Below, piece by piece: positions 42,579 to 51,928 of a stretch of 64,000 nucleotides of DNA (position 1 is the stretch's first letter; every line of letters starts with the position of its first letter). The stretch spans positions 3,162,001 through 3,226,000 of the forward strand of contig NZ_CP082322.1 in NCBI RefSeq assembly GCF_019884725.1, written 5' to 3'. Origin of the DNA: Leucobacter tenebrionis (GTDB lineage: Bacteria; Actinomycetota; Actinomycetes; Actinomycetales; Microbacteriaceae). The translations under genes and the position numbers were made by a program. The notes beneath the pieces were generated by a model. That model saw only the letters and a list, made by a program, of their open reading frames with translations. It was not told the origin of the DNA and did no database searches.

Positions 42579-43226
42579 CCCTGCTAGCGTGATGCCATGA
42601 CGACGATCCACGCCACGGGCACGGCCGAGACACACGTGCTCGCCGAACGCGCCACGATCACCGCGCTCGTCTCCGTGACCTCGCGCGACCGCTCCGGCAG
42701 CATCGACGCGGCGACCCGCCTGCACAACTGGCTCGTGCAGCGGGCCGAGCAGCTGCGGGCGAGCGGCGACGCGACCTGGCACTCCGCCGATCCCATCACC
42801 ACCTGGAGTTACAAGAGCTACGCCGAGGGGAAGCCGAAGCAGGTCGTCTTTGAGCACCGCACCTCGAGTCGCGTGCGTGTGAAGCTGTCGAACCTGCCGC
42901 TCGTGAGCGCGCTCGTCACCGAGCTCGCCGAGGCCGGGGTGACCACCGACGTCGACTGGTCTCTCACTGAGAACACCCGCCGCGTCTACGAGCGCCGCAT
43001 GCGCAAGGCCGCGGTCGAATCCGCTCGCGAGGTCGCGAACGACTACGCGGAGGCGCTGGGTCAGCGCATCGAGAGCGTTGTAAGCATCTCGGATGCGCCC
43101 GTGGGCGGGGGAGCGCCCGCGGCGTTCGCGCGGGCGGCGGCCGGCTCCGGGGCGCCCGAGGTGACCGTCGCCGAGATCACCGTGAGTGCGACCGTGAGCG
43201 GGGTGTACGAGGCGGGGTAAGGGGTG
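42579..43226 (+). repeat. Direct repeat copy B (SIMPL gene and 5' flank), partner at 21197-21842
   Basis: Same orientation as copy A, 21,382 bp away. Identity starts at CCCTGCTAGCG before the ATG and fades a few bases after the stop codon. Confidence 0.9.
42597..43220 (+). CDS. SIMPL (DUF541) domain protein, copy B
   Basis: A 207-aa paralogue of the protein at 21215, with changes concentrated in the last third (for example VGGGAPAAFARAAAGSGAPE versus the copy A equivalent). The diagnostic SIMPL ends are intact. TAGCGT lies 6 nt before the ATG. It is convergent with DUF4342 copy B, only 19 bp between stops, which I take as the uninterrupted arrangement of this gene pair. Confidence 0.88.
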   Translation: MTTIHATGTAETHVLAERATITALVSVTSRDRSGSIDAATRLHNWLVQRAEQLRASGDATWHSADPITTWSYKSYAEGKPKQVVFEHRTSSRVRVKLSNLPLVSALVTELAEAGVTTDVDWSLTENTRRVYERRMRKAAVESAREVANDYAEALGQRIESVVSISDAPVGGGAPAAFARAAAGSGAPEVTVAEITVSATVSGVYEAG

Positions 43227-43239
43227 GGGCTCTGCTCGG

Positions 43240-43572
43240 CTATTCCCTCCCGTCCGGCTTCGCGGCGCTCTCGTCATCCTTCTCCTCGTCTGCTTTCGGC
43301 CGCTCTACACCGATCGTGACGCTGGTGGCGAGCGCGGCGACTGCGCCGACCGCGACGAGGATCGGGGCGAGCACGGCGCTCGCGGCGGTGACGGCGACGC
43401 CCGCGGTCAGCGGGATCTCGAAGATCGTCTCGCCGTTCTCCCGTTTGATGTAGAGCCTGCGAGCGTTGCCCTCCTCGATGATCTCGCGCACCTTGGCCAT
43501 GAGCTCGTCGCCCTTGACCTTGAATTCTTCGTACCAGTCGCTGTTGCCGGTGTTGCCGCTGTTCTCGGTCAT
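43240..43572 (-). CDS. DUF4342 protein, copy B
   Basis: A 110-aa paralogue of the protein at 29934-30269, identical over the first 85 or so residues and different only in the acidic tail (ADEEKDDESAAKPDGRE). The same AAGGGAA ribosome site precedes ATG 43572. The near identity, compared with the SIMPL partner's lower identity, suggests recent gene conversion or a very recent copy. Confidence 0.88.
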   Translation of the reverse strand: MTENSGNTGNSDWYEEFKVKGDELMAKVREIIEEGNARRLYIKRENGETIFEIPLTAGVAVTAASAVLAPILVAVGAVAALATSVTIGVERPKADEEKDDESAAKPDGRE

Positions 43573-43652
43573 GAGCGTTCCCTTCTCGATGATGCGTGGT
43601 CGCAGTGTAGTGAAGGAACCACGGGATGCGCTGAGCGGCGTTCGGTCGATCG

Positions 43653-43743
43653 GTGGCCGGCTTCGGGGCACCGAAGTTGACCGTTGTCGAGATTGCCGGG
43701 AGCGCACCACGATCGGGCTGTACGAGGGAGTGCGGGGCGGATG
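43653..43743 (+). pseudogene. Degenerate 3' fragment of a third SIMPL gene
   Basis: About 85 bp aligned with the 3' end of the SIMPL genes: AGFGAPKLTVVEIAGSA then, after a one-base shift, TIGLYEGV, matching AGSGAPEVTVAEITVSATVSGVYEA of copy B. No upstream part is present; it follows the leader of DUF4342 copy B directly. It marks the end of a former tandem copy of the SIMPL/DUF4342 pair. Confidence 0.7.
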
Positions 43744-43841
43744 AGAACGGGAAGGTGGGCTCAGTTGTTCTTGGTTCGAGTCCAGCCGTATCTCCATTAG
43801 GGGAGGGGCGACGCGCGGGGACGCTCGCTAAGCTGGGTTTC

Positions 43842-44162
43842 ATGACCAGTGAAACCGTTCTGGCAGCGTTACGCGCGTTCATCGCAGAGCGCGACTGGGC
43901 TCAGTTCCACTCTCCAGAAAACCTGGCGAAGTCGATTGCTGTCGAAGCGGGTGAGCTTCTTGAGGAGTTCCAGTGGTCCTCAGAGTTCGATACCGAGCGA
44001 GTGCGTTTGGAACTCGCCGACGTACTGACTTACTGCTACGAGCTCGCGGATCGACTGGGCGCGGATCCCGAGTCTCTCATTCTTGAGAAGCTCGAGATTA
44101 CTCGGAAGAAGTATCCCCCGGAGCTCGCTCGGGGACGGAGCACCAAGTATGACCGGCTTTGA
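43842..44162 (+). CDS. MazG-like nucleotide pyrophosphohydrolase
   Basis: A 106-aa all-alpha NTP pyrophosphatase. SPENLAKSIAVEAGELLEEFQW carries the first E-x-x-E metal site and ELADVLTYCYELADRLG the E-x-x-D second site of the MazG-like family. It hydrolyses (d)NTPs to monophosphates. TAAGCT 7 nt before ATG 43842 suggests a leaderless transcript. Its 3' end overlaps the helicase gene by 14 nt, so the two are translated together, and lower G+C marks both as recently acquired. The pairing of a MazG-like enzyme with a DUF2075 helicase recurs in bacteria; a role in stress or phage response is inferred. Confidence 0.88.
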   Translation: MTSETVLAALRAFIAERDWAQFHSPENLAKSIAVEAGELLEEFQWSSEFDTERVRLELADVLTYCYELADRLGADPESLILEKLEITRKKYPPELARGRSTKYDRL

Positions 44163-45903
44163 AGTCGAAGAGGTTCCCTTCGAGGCAGAGAGCATCCGTG
44201 ATTACCCTGATCCGACTGGGCGTCTGAGTAATTGGCCTGCGGTCTACGCGATCAACAACCACCGTGATATCTACATCGGTGAGACCGGGAACGCGTTGCT
44301 GCGAATGCTGCAGCATCGACGGGATCCCAAGAAGCAGCACCTCGAGGTGGCGCGTATCCTTCTCGACGATACGTTCCATAGATCTGCCTGTTATGACCTG
44401 GAATCGTTACTGATTCAGTGGTTCTACTCTGACGGCCGATACACCGTCATTAATGCCAATGACGGGCACCGTAACGAGGCGTACCCCGGACGGGCTTCTT
44501 TTCAACCTCGATTTCGTCAGATATTCAACGAGCTTCGCGACCGGGGCCTGTTCCAACAGTCCCTCGAAGACATTGAGAACAGTGACTTCTTCAAGCTTTC
44601 GCCGTTCAAGTCGCTTGTGCCAGACCAGGAGCGAGCAATACTTGAAATTCTTAAAGTCCTCTTCGACGACCTCGAGGAGGACAAATCATCCACCCTGGTG
44701 GTTTCGGGGAACCCCGGTACGGGAAAGACCGTCGTCGGAATCTCGTTGATGAAAACCCTTCGGGATATTGAAGCATCACGAGGCGTTGAGGACGCAGAAC
44801 AAGGAAGCCCTATCTCGGACTTCTTCGCCAAGGGATATCCAGAGGCGCTCCAGGGACTTCGAATAGGTATGGTCGTTCCTCAGCAGTCGCTCCGCGCTTC
44901 TATTGCGAAGGTGTTCGAACGTGCTCCCGGACTCGACGCGTCGATGGTGCTTACAGCCTTCGACGTAGGCAAGTCAGTAGTGCCGTACGACGTACTCATC
45001 GTTGACGAGGCGCACCGTTTGAATCAGCGTGCTAATCAATCCTCCGGTTCGCTCAATGCTGCGTTCAGAGACATTAATTTGCGCCTTTTGGGCTCTGACT
45101 CCGTCGAATTCACGCAGCTGGACTGGATTCGTGCGCAGAGCAAGCACAGCATCCTCCTCATGGACGCAGAGCAGAGTGTCCGTCCCGCAGACCTGCCGCC
45201 GGAGGTTATTGGTGAAGTGGTCGGCGAGGCTAAGGCCAGCCACCACTTCTTCCCGTTGCTGACGCAGATGCGGGTAAAGGCGGAGGCGGATTACGTCGGG
45301 TTCGTGCGGAAGCTGTTGAACGGAGGCGCGGCACAACTACCGGACCTGGGTGACTATGAATTCGGGATGTTCGACGAGATCAGCGAGATGGAAACGATGA
45401 TCCGCGAACGGGATCACGAGTTTGGGCTCGCGAGGCTAGCCGCAGGGTACGCCTGGAAATGGAAGTCCGACCCGAAGAAGAAGGGCATGAAAAAGATCCC
45501 GCTTGCGGAGCGACCCTACGATATCGAGATTGAAGGCCATCGTTGGCGTTGGAACTCCGCCGATACAGACTGGATTAACTCCAAGCATGCCCTCGACGAA
45601 GTCGGATCGATTCACACCGTGCAGGGGTATGACCTTAACTATGCGGGAGTCATCATCGGGCGGGATCTCCGTTTTGACACCGAAAGCGGCGAGATTCGCT
45701 TCGATCGTTCCCACTACTTCGATAAGAAGGGGCGCGAGAATAACCGCCAACGTAAGCGCATTTACACCGACGCGGACATTGAGCGCTACGTGAAGAACAT
45801 CTACGCGGTGCTACTCACTCGCGGTATCCGCGGCACTTTCGTGTACGTGTGTGACGAGGCTCTTCGCGAACATTTGCGAGGAGTCATTCCGGTCTTGTCC
45901 TAG
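44149..45903 (+). CDS. GIY-YIG nuclease fused to DUF2075 (Schlafen-like) helicase
   Basis: A 584-aa protein. The N-terminal GIY-YIG domain (about 28-105) shows AVYAINNHRDIYIGETGN, with Tyr and the Gly-Glu-Thr loop of that nuclease family, then Arg in ALLRMLQHRRDP. The helicase-like part is DUF2075: Walker A GNPGTGKT at 187-194, Walker B VDEAH at 285-289, then RAQSKHSILLMDAEQSVRP and SIHTVQGYDLNYAGVIIGRD. Its C-terminus ends DADIERYVKNIYAVLLTRGI. It likely cleaves and remodels DNA. Start ATG 44149 with GGGACGGAG 8 nt upstream. It is in operon with the MazG-like gene and differs from the flanks in base composition. Confidence 0.88.
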   Translation: MTGFEVEEVPFEAESIRDYPDPTGRLSNWPAVYAINNHRDIYIGETGNALLRMLQHRRDPKKQHLEVARILLDDTFHRSACYDLESLLIQWFYSDGRYTVINANDGHRNEAYPGRASFQPRFRQIFNELRDRGLFQQSLEDIENSDFFKLSPFKSLVPDQERAILEILKVLFDDLEEDKSSTLVVSGNPGTGKTVVGISLMKTLRDIEASRGVEDAEQGSPISDFFAKGYPEALQGLRIGMVVPQQSLRASIAKVFERAPGLDASMVLTAFDVGKSVVPYDVLIVDEAHRLNQRANQSSGSLNAAFRDINLRLLGSDSVEFTQLDWIRAQSKHSILLMDAEQSVRPADLPPEVIGEVVGEAKASHHFFPLLTQMRVKAEADYVGFVRKLLNGGAAQLPDLGDYEFGMFDEISEMETMIRERDHEFGLARLAAGYAWKWKSDPKKKGMKKIPLAERPYDIEIEGHRWRWNSADTDWINSKHALDEVGSIHTVQGYDLNYAGVIIGRDLRFDTESGEIRFDRSHYFDKKGRENNRQRKRIYTDADIERYVKNIYAVLLTRGIRGTFVYVCDEALREHLRGVIPVLS

Positions 45904-45969
45904 CGACGGAAGACGTCCTTTCTGCGCCGGTAGCCGTCGGGCCGATATGAGAAACCCGCACTCGCCCAC

Positions 45970-45982
45970 TTCATCTGATGAA
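45970..45982. promoter_or_regulatory. Palindrome upstream of the siderophore ABC genes
   Basis: TTCATC-T-GATGAA, a perfect 13-bp palindrome, 58 bp before the start of the SIP-ABC gene. It could be an operator for iron-responsive control, though it does not match the DtxR consensus. Confidence 0.4.
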
Positions 45983-46039
45983 TGGTAGTTTGGGTGGTCG
46001 GGGAACCAACCCGACGATCCAGAGTGCAAGGGGCGCCCG

Positions 46040-48778
46040 ATGGCGAAACGCGGTATCCAGGGCGTGATGATGCGCGCCACGCAGGCACGTGACCATACCG
46101 TGACCGTCCTCTCGAAGGAGGAGATCACGCCGAACTTCATCCGCGTGCACCTGCACTCCGACACCCTCTTCGAAGACGCCGAGCTCGCGCCCACCGCTTG
46201 GTTGCGCGGATGGTTCCCCGACCACGAGGGCAAAGAGACCGAGCACCAGCGCGGCTACACCATCAGCTCCGGCGACGCCGAGACCGGCCGCTTCTCGCTC
46301 GACTTCGTGCTGCACGAGCCCGCCGGCCCCGCCTCAGCCTGGGCGCAGAACTGCGAGCCCGGCGACACCCTGCAGGTGAACACCCTCGGATCCTCCAAGT
46401 TCGAGCTTCCCGAGGAGCGCCCCGCCGGCTACCTGCTCGTCGGCGACGCCGCCGCGATCCCGGGCCTCGCCGGCGTCATCTCCGCGCTGCCGCACGACGT
46501 GCCAATCGAGCTCTACCTCGAAGAGCATCACCCCGACGACCGGCTGATCCCGATCCCGAGCCATCCCCGGCTGCGCACGCATTGGACGCGGCGCACAGGC
46601 CCCCACTCGCTCGCGCAGGCGATCGAGGCGCGCGACTGGTCGAACTGGTACGTCTGGGCCACTCCCGAGAGCGCCTCGCTCAAGCAGTTGCGCTCGCGTC
46701 TGCGCGACGACTTCGGTTTTCCCCGCAGCGAGATCCACTCGCAGGCCTACTGGGTCGAGGGCAAGGCGATGGGCAAGCAGCGCGGAGAAGGTGGCGGCAG
46801 CACCGAGGTGGATTCGGCGACTCCTTCGTCGCACAGGATGACGGGAGAGACGCGCGCCGAGGAGGGTCCTGCGACGGCAAGAAGGATGGGGGAGGAAGTG
46901 CCGTCGCACGGTCTGACGGGGGAGACGCGCGCCGAGAAGGATTCTGCGGCTGCGCGCGGGATGACGGGGCAATCCATGCGCGGCAAGTGGCGCGCGTCGG
47001 CCGGCTCTCGCCTGCTCGCTCCGATGAAGCCGATCTTCGTCGTGACGGGTGTGCTGCAAGCGATTGTCACGCTGATCGAGCTGGCGCCGTTCTTCCTGCT
47101 GGTGGAGCTCTCGCGACGGCTGCTGTCGGGCAGCTCGACACCGCAGGAGCTCTGGGCGATCGGCATCTGGACGGTGGTGCTGGTCGGTCTGGGCGCGTTG
47201 CTCGGGGCGGCGCTCGTGCTCTGGCTGCACGCCGTCGACGCCCGCTTCGAGCGCGGGTTGCGCGGCCGTCTACTCGCGAAGCTTTCGCGACTGCCGCTCG
47301 GTTGGTTCAGCGCCCGCGGCTCGGCGCAGGTGAAGCAGGTGGTGCAGGACGACACGCTCGCGCTGCACTACCTTGTGACGCACGCGGTCGGCGATGCGAT
47401 AGCGGCGGTGGTCGCACCCGTCGCGGTGCTGGTGTACCTGTTCGTGGTCGATTGGCGCATGGCGCTGCTCATGTTCGTGCCGGTGGTGGTGTACGCGTTC
47501 ACGATGTACCTGATGATCCTGCGCTCGTACGACACGACGCCGAAGGCGTTGAAGTGGGCCGAACGCATGCAGACCGAGGCGGGCGCCTACCTGGAGGGGC
47601 AGCCGGTGGTGCGGGTCTTCGGGGGTGCGGCGGCATCGACGTTCCGCGCGCGGCTGGGCGAGTACATCGAGTTCCTCGACGGCTGGCAGCGTCCCTTCAC
47701 CGGGCTCAAGACGTTCATGGATCTCGCCACGCGCCCGTCGACGTTCCTGCTGCTCATTTGCGTGTTCGGCACGCTCTGGGTGACGAGCGGCTCGATGGAT
47801 CCTCTCGACCTGCTGCCGTTCCTGCTGCTCGGCACGACGTTCGGGTCGCGCCTGCTCGGGATCGGTTACGGTCTGTCCGGCTTGCGCGACGGGCTGCTCG
47901 CGGCTCGGCGAGTGCAGAACGTGCTGGAAGAACAGGAACTCGCGGCCCCGGGCGCGGGCGACGGAGGCTCCGGATCGGCGCGGCCGCGCGGCGAGGTGCG
48001 CTTTGAAGGCGTGGGCTTCGCGTATCGGCCCGGCGCGCCGGTGCTCGAGGGCGTTTCCCTGACGCTGGAGCCCGGCACGGTGACGGCTCTCGTCGGGCCG
48101 TCGGGATCGGGCAAGTCCACGCTCGCCGCGCTGCTCGCCCGCTTCCACGACGTGGAGGAGGGGGCGATTCGGATCGATGGCACCGACATCCGTCAGCTCG
48201 ACGCCGACGCTCTTTACTCCCGCGTCGGATTCGTCTTCCAGGAGACGCAGCTTGTGCAGGGCACGGTGCGCGAGAACATCGCGCTCGCGGTGCCCGACGC
48301 GAGCGACGAGCGGGTGGAGACGGCTGCTCGCGCAGCCAACATCCACGATCGCATCTTGCGCATGCCACAGGGCTACGAGACGCGGCTCGGTCCCGACGCC
48401 GCCCTTTCGGGTGGTGAGCGCCAGCGGCTCACGATCGCCCGAGCGATCCTCGCAGACACCCCGGTGCTCGTGCTCGATGAGGCGACCGCCTTCGCCGATC
48501 CCGAATCGGAGTTCCTCGTGCAGCAGGCCCTCGGCCGCCTCACTCGAGACCGCACGGTGCTCGTGATCGCGCACCGGCTGCACACCATTGCCGACGTCGA
48601 CCGCATTGTGGTGCTCGATCACGGGCGCGTCGTCGAGGTTGGAGCTCACTCCGAACTGCTGGGGTATGACGGACGATATCGGCAGCTCTGGGAAGCCGGG
48701 CAGAACGCAGCGGCGCGCGGCGGTGCTGATCCGGAGCCTACCTTCACCATCACGACCGAGCAGGAGGCCGCCCGATGA
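46040..48778 (+). CDS. irtA: Siderophore-interacting (SIP) domain fused to ABC exporter-fold half-transporter (IrtA-like)
   Basis: 912 aa. The N-terminal SIP domain (about 15-245) is a flavin-dependent ferric-siderophore reductase: [20 protein letters not shown] (FAD part) and [20 protein letters not shown] (NAD part). A repeat-bearing linker (about 255-320) leads to the membrane domain (six helices, about 325-610) and the nucleotide-binding domain with Walker A GPSGSGKS at 686-693, LSGGERQR, and [14 protein letters not shown]. This is the layout of mycobacterial IrtA, an exporter-fold protein that imports ferric carboxymycobactin and reduces it. Start ATG 46040 with AAGGGGCG upstream. It overlaps irtB by 4 nt. 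Confidence 0.92.
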   Translation: MAKRGIQGVMMRATQARDHTVTVLSKEEITPNFIRVHLHSDTLFEDAELAPTAWLRGWFPDHEGKETEHQRGYTISSGDAETGRFSLDFVLHEPAGPASAWAQNCEPGDTLQVNTLGSSKFELPEERPAGYLLVGDAAAIPGLAGVISALPHDVPIELYLEEHHPDDRLIPIPSHPRLRTHWTRRTGPHSLAQAIEARDWSNWYVWATPESASLKQLRSRLRDDFGFPRSEIHSQAYWVEGKAMGKQRGEGGGSTEVDSATPSSHRMTGETRAEEGPATARRMGEEVPSHGLTGETRAEKDSAAARGMTGQSMRGKWRASAGSRLLAPMKPIFVVTGVLQAIVTLIELAPFFLLVELSRRLLSGSSTPQELWAIGIWTVVLVGLGALLGAALVLWLHAVDARFERGLRGRLLAKLSRLPLGWFSARGSAQVKQVVQDDTLALHYLVTHAVGDAIAAVVAPVAVLVYLFVVDWRMALLMFVPVVVYAFTMYLMILRSYDTTPKALKWAERMQTEAGAYLEGQPVVRVFGGAAASTFRARLGEYIEFLDGWQRPFTGLKTFMDLATRPSTFLLLICVFGTLWVTSGSMDPLDLLPFLLLGTTFGSRLLGIGYGLSGLRDGLLAARRVQNVLEEQELAAPGAGDGGSGSARPRGEVRFEGVGFAYRPGAPVLEGVSLTLEPGTVTALVGPSGSGKSTLAALLARFHDVEEGAIRIDGTDIRQLDADALYSRVGFVFQETQLVQGTVRENIALAVPDASDERVETAARAANIHDRILRMPQGYETRLGPDAALSGGERQRLTIARAILADTPVLVLDEATAFADPESEFLVQQALGRLTRDRTVLVIAHRLHTIADVDRIVVLDHGRVVEVGAHSELLGYDGRYRQLWEAGQNAAARGGADPEPTFTITTEQEAAR
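46829..46978 (+). repeat. Two 75-bp units in the SIP-ABC linker
   Basis: Units 46829-46903 and 46904-46978 begin TCGCAC and contain GACGGG and GAGACGCGCGCCGAG. They encode 25-aa repeats [20 protein letters not shown] and [20 protein letters not shown], each with five further residues. The linker is hydrophilic and of no known domain. Confidence 0.75.
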
Positions 48779-50514
48779 TCCGCGCCGTTCTCGCGCTGTT
48801 GCCCCCGCGCAGCAGTGGCCGCATCGCGACCCACCTCGCGCTCACCCTGTTGAGCGTCGTGCTACGCGCGCTCAGCGCGGTGCTGCTCGTGCCACTCGTC
48901 GCGGCGCTGTTCAGCTCGCAGCCGGCCGAGGCGTGGCCCTGGACCGGCTGGCTCGTCGCCGCGGTTGTCGGCGGATGGGCGGTCGACTGGCTGGTCGCCC
49001 GCATCGCATTCGGACTCGGCTTCGAGGTGCTGCAGCGCGGCCAGCGTGACCTTGCAGAGCAGGTGAACCGCATTCGGCTTACCTGGTTCGACGGCGAGAA
49101 CACCGCGACCGCGCGTCAGTCGATCGCGGCGATCGGCCCCGAGCTCGTGGGCCTCTTCGTGTACCTGGCGACCCCGATGCTCGCCGCGATCCTGCTGCCC
49201 GTCGCGATCGCCATCGCGCTCATGCCGATCTCGCTGCTTCTCGGGCTCGCGGCGCTCGCCGGCGTGCCCGTGCTGCTCGGCGCCTTCTGGCTGGCGGGCC
49301 GCCTGAGCCGCGCCGCGGACCGCGCCGCCGACGAGGCGAACACCGCCCTCACCGAGCGCGTGCTCGAGTTCGCGCGCACCCAACAGGCGCTGCGCTCGGC
49401 GCGTCGCGTCGGGCCCGAGCGCAGCCACGTGGGGGCCGCGCTCGACGCACAACACGGAGCCACCATGCGGCTGCTCGCGATGCAGGTGCCCGGGCAGCTC
49501 GTCTTCAGCCTTGCGAGCCAGCTCGCGTTGATGCTGCTGGCGGGCGTCACGGTCTGGCTGTCGGTGCGCGGCACGATCGGCGCCCCCGAGGCCGTCGCCC
49601 TGATCGCGGTCATCGCCCGGTACCTCGAGCCGTTCACGGCGCTCGCGGGCATCGCCGCGGGCATGGAGGGCAGCCTCGCTATGCTGCGCCGGGTGCGCAC
49701 GGTGCTCGACGCCCCGACCGTGCCGGCGGGGACGACCACCGTGGCGGCGGGCGGGATCGCGCCCCCGCGCATCGAGCTGCGCGGGGTGCAGTTCTCCTAC
49801 GGGGAGGGGGCAGCACCGGTGCTCGACGGCCTCAATCTAGTATTCGAACCCGGTAGTACTACCGCGATCGTGGGACCGTCCGGATCAGGCAAGAGCACGA
49901 TCCTCACCCTCATCGCCGGCCTGCACCAGCCCGACTCCGGGACCGTCGAGATCGCCGGGATCGATGCCGCGCAGCTCGACGCGGACGCGCGGCGCGCGCT
50001 CTCGACCTTTGTCTTCCAGCAGCCCTACCTCTTCGACACGAGCGTGCGCGAGAACCTGCTGGTCGGCGACCCGGGCGCCGATGAAGAGCGCGTCGCGATC
50101 GCCGCCGCACTCGCGCGCGTCGACGGAATCGTGGACCGCCTGCCCGACAGTTGGGACAGCCGGGTGGGCGAGGCGGGCTCTGCCCTCTCGGGCGGTGAGC
50201 GCCAGCGCGTTTCGATCGCACGCGCGTTGCTGAAACCCGCTCCCGTGTTGCTCGTCGACGAGGCGACGAGCGCGCTCGACACTGAGAACGAAGCCGCCGT
50301 GGCTGCGGCGCTCAGCGGCGATCCGATCCCGCGCACGCGCGTGATCGTGGCACACCGACTAAGCAGCATCCGCGCCGCCGACTGCATCGTGTTCATCGAC
50401 GACGGTCGCGTGGTCGAGCAGGGCTCCTACGAAGAGCTGCTCAGAGCGGGCGGGCGCTTCGCCGAGTTCCACGCGCAGCAACACGCCGCCACAGGGTGGC
50501 GCATCGAGAGCTGA
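48775..50514 (+). CDS. irtB: ABC transporter half-transporter (IrtB-like)
   Basis: A 579-aa inner-membrane permease-ATPase fusion, partner of the SIP-ABC protein. Six hydrophobic helices (residues 10-310) precede the ATPase domain with Walker A GPSGSGKS at 367-374, [18 protein letters not shown] signature, and [12 protein letters not shown]. Its ATG overlaps the irtA stop (ATGA). Together they form a heterodimer in the mycobacterial case. No siderophore biosynthesis gene is in the window, so uptake of a foreign or separately made siderophore is implied. Confidence 0.9.
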   Translation: MIRAVLALLPPRSSGRIATHLALTLLSVVLRALSAVLLVPLVAALFSSQPAEAWPWTGWLVAAVVGGWAVDWLVARIAFGLGFEVLQRGQRDLAEQVNRIRLTWFDGENTATARQSIAAIGPELVGLFVYLATPMLAAILLPVAIAIALMPISLLLGLAALAGVPVLLGAFWLAGRLSRAADRAADEANTALTERVLEFARTQQALRSARRVGPERSHVGAALDAQHGATMRLLAMQVPGQLVFSLASQLALMLLAGVTVWLSVRGTIGAPEAVALIAVIARYLEPFTALAGIAAGMEGSLAMLRRVRTVLDAPTVPAGTTTVAAGGIAPPRIELRGVQFSYGEGAAPVLDGLNLVFEPGSTTAIVGPSGSGKSTILTLIAGLHQPDSGTVEIAGIDAAQLDADARRALSTFVFQQPYLFDTSVRENLLVGDPGADEERVAIAAALARVDGIVDRLPDSWDSRVGEAGSALSGGERQRVSIARALLKPAPVLLVDEATSALDTENEAAVAAALSGDPIPRTRVIVAHRLSSIRAADCIVFIDDGRVVEQGSYEELLRAGGRFAEFHAQQHAATGWRIES

Positions 50515-50565
50515 GCCCGGTTAGGTTGCGGAATCGGCGGCCTGCGCCGTCGCTTGCCCGGCGAC

Positions 50566-51525
50566 CTACTCGGCCGCGGCACCCCGCAACCGCTCGATCT
50601 CGGCGCCGACATTCTCCCGGGCCCGCTGCTCCCAGAGCTGCTGCGCCGTGCCCGTGCGGTAGATCGCGGGCTGGTCAAGGTAGGCACTGAGAATGCGGGA
50701 TCGCCCTGACGCGAAGTCGGGCTCCGGCACGTGCGCGTACTCGAGTCGCACGGCCTCCGTGTATTGCTGGTAGCGGTGCGGCGAGGCGGCGAAGATCGAG
50801 AGGTCCGCATCGAGCAGGTGGGCGAGCGGCGGCGCCGGATCCCGAACCTCCCGCGCCGGCGTCGTCGCAACGATGAACTCACCCACCTGTCTCACCAGCG
50901 CCGGATCGAGCCCGAGCGCCGCGAGCGAGCCCGTCGCGAGGTGAGCCGAGGCGAACTCGTCGCCACCCGCCTCAGCGCCGGTCGCACCCGTGTAGACCGC
51001 GTCGTGGAACCAAGCCGCGAGCAACGTCACGGGGGAGACCCGCTCGCCGCGCACGGCAAGGTGGTCGAGCGCGAGCAGCACGTCCTCGAGGTGACGCTCG
51101 TCGTGGTAGCTGCGGTGCGGCTCGTTCCAGCGGGTAACGAGGTTCTCGCCGAGTCGCAGCCAATCTTCTGCAGAGACCCGCGATGAGTCCGCACTGATCA
51201 GCGCGCCGAGGCCCGCCCACTCCGCGATCAGAAACTGACGCCGACGCACCGGCGTGACGACCGGGCGCTCCGCCTGCCGCACCCGCAGCCCCGAACCGAG
51301 CAGCGCGTGCACCACGTCCTTGCCGCTCACGGGGCGAGCACCGAGCGCGATCGCCCGCTCGTACAGCGACGCGGCGACGTCGTAGTGATCGAGGTCGAAG
51401 CCGCGTCGGGGCACCCCGAGCCGCCGCGCGAAGGCGTGGAGCTCGTCGTATCCGGAATCGGAGATGAGGTGGCTCCAGAGGGTGCCGTGCGCCGGCCACG
51501 CGGGCGGGTCGATGAGGATCGCCAT
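50566..51525 (-). CDS. DUF4031 / HD-domain fusion protein
   Basis: A 319-aa protein. The N-terminal DUF4031 (residues 1-85) is diagnostic: MAILIDPPAWPAHGTLWSHL, then FDLDHYDV and ARPVSGKDVV. The rest (about 120-300) is a metal-dependent HD phosphohydrolase with YHDERHLEDVL, LLAAWFHDAVYTG and HLLDADLSIFAA. Start at ATG 51523-51525 gives exactly the DUF4031 N-terminus; the open frame upstream is not coding. The fusion is common in actinobacteria; the substrate of the HD part, probably a nucleotide, is unknown. Confidence 0.88.
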   Translation of the reverse strand: MAILIDPPAWPAHGTLWSHLISDSGYDELHAFARRLGVPRRGFDLDHYDVAASLYERAIALGARPVSGKDVVHALLGSGLRVRQAERPVVTPVRRRQFLIAEWAGLGALISADSSRVSAEDWLRLGENLVTRWNEPHRSYHDERHLEDVLLALDHLAVRGERVSPVTLLAAWFHDAVYTGATGAEAGGDEFASAHLATGSLAALGLDPALVRQVGEFIVATTPAREVRDPAPPLAHLLDADLSIFAASPHRYQQYTEAVRLEYAHVPEPDFASGRSRILSAYLDQPAIYRTGTAQQLWEQRARENVGAEIERLRGAAAE

Positions 51526-51711
51526 CTCTTCAGGGTAGTCCGCGGCTCTGCGAGCCTGCCCGTGGGAAACGGGTCTAGTGCGCCCCGGCAACGAAATCGA
51601 AGGAGAACGTTGCGTCCTGCGCAGCCGAAATGACTCCTGTTGCCCCTTGCTGGCACAGGATGGGGCGGCATGAGTCATCTCGATTGAGGAGAGGCTCGAG
51701 GAGGGGCATCT

Positions 51712-51725
51712 CGCTCGAAGGAGCG
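51712..51725. terminator. Small hairpin after the zinc-ribbon gene
   Basis: CGCTC-GAAG-GAGCG, 6 bp beyond the stop codon at 51731. A further pair ATGACTC (51630-51636) / GAGTCAT (51672-51678) lies in the same 205-bp gene-free gap. Confidence 0.5.
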
Positions 51726-51730
51726 CGCCA

Positions 51731-51928
51731 CTACGCCTTGCTCGCCCACTCCTCGGCCGGCATGAAGTCCGCGGCGGTCGCGCGGCTCGGGTCGGACTTC
51801 TCGCATTCCCGGTTCGAGCAGTGCGTCACGTGATCCACGACGGTCTCGTCGTCGCCCGGCAGCGTGTTGCCGTCGGGGGAGATGGTCATCGCCTCAGCGC
51901 CGCACTTCGCGCACACGTACCGAGTCAT
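51731..51928 (-). CDS. Small zinc-ribbon-like protein
   Basis: A 65-aa soluble protein. TRYVCAKCGAEAMTI supplies one Cys pair and VTHCSNRECEKSDPSR a second, an arrangement expected for one zinc. It ends with DFMPAEEWASKA. It may bind nucleic acid or a protein partner; no family assigned. Its ATG overlaps the stop of the upstream 142-aa gene (ATGA), so both are made from one mRNA. Confidence 0.78.
   Translation of the reverse strand: MTRYVCAKCGAEAMTISPDGNTLPGDDETVVDHVTHCSNRECEKSDPSRATAADFMPAEEWASKA

Larger units (their letters stand above)
43744..45903 (+). other. Lower-GC accessory block beside SIMPL/DUF4342 copy B
   Basis: Contains the MazG-like and GIY-YIG/DUF2075 genes. Base composition drops sharply (29/60 G+C at 44641-44700 against 46/60 at 39121-39180 in ligD), and codon use includes many A/T-ending codons. 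No mobility gene is present. Confidence 0.6.

Noticed and set aside
41497..42633. Extension of ligD to a 1227-aa frame starting at 42633
   Set aside because: It would overlap the whole ku gene on the other strand; the polymerase domain starts right after ATG 41496. The extra frame is a high-GC artefact.
46040..46780. Separate SIP gene ending before the ABC gene
   Set aside because: The frame is continuous through the repeat linker with no stop, and the ABC part has no own start signal.
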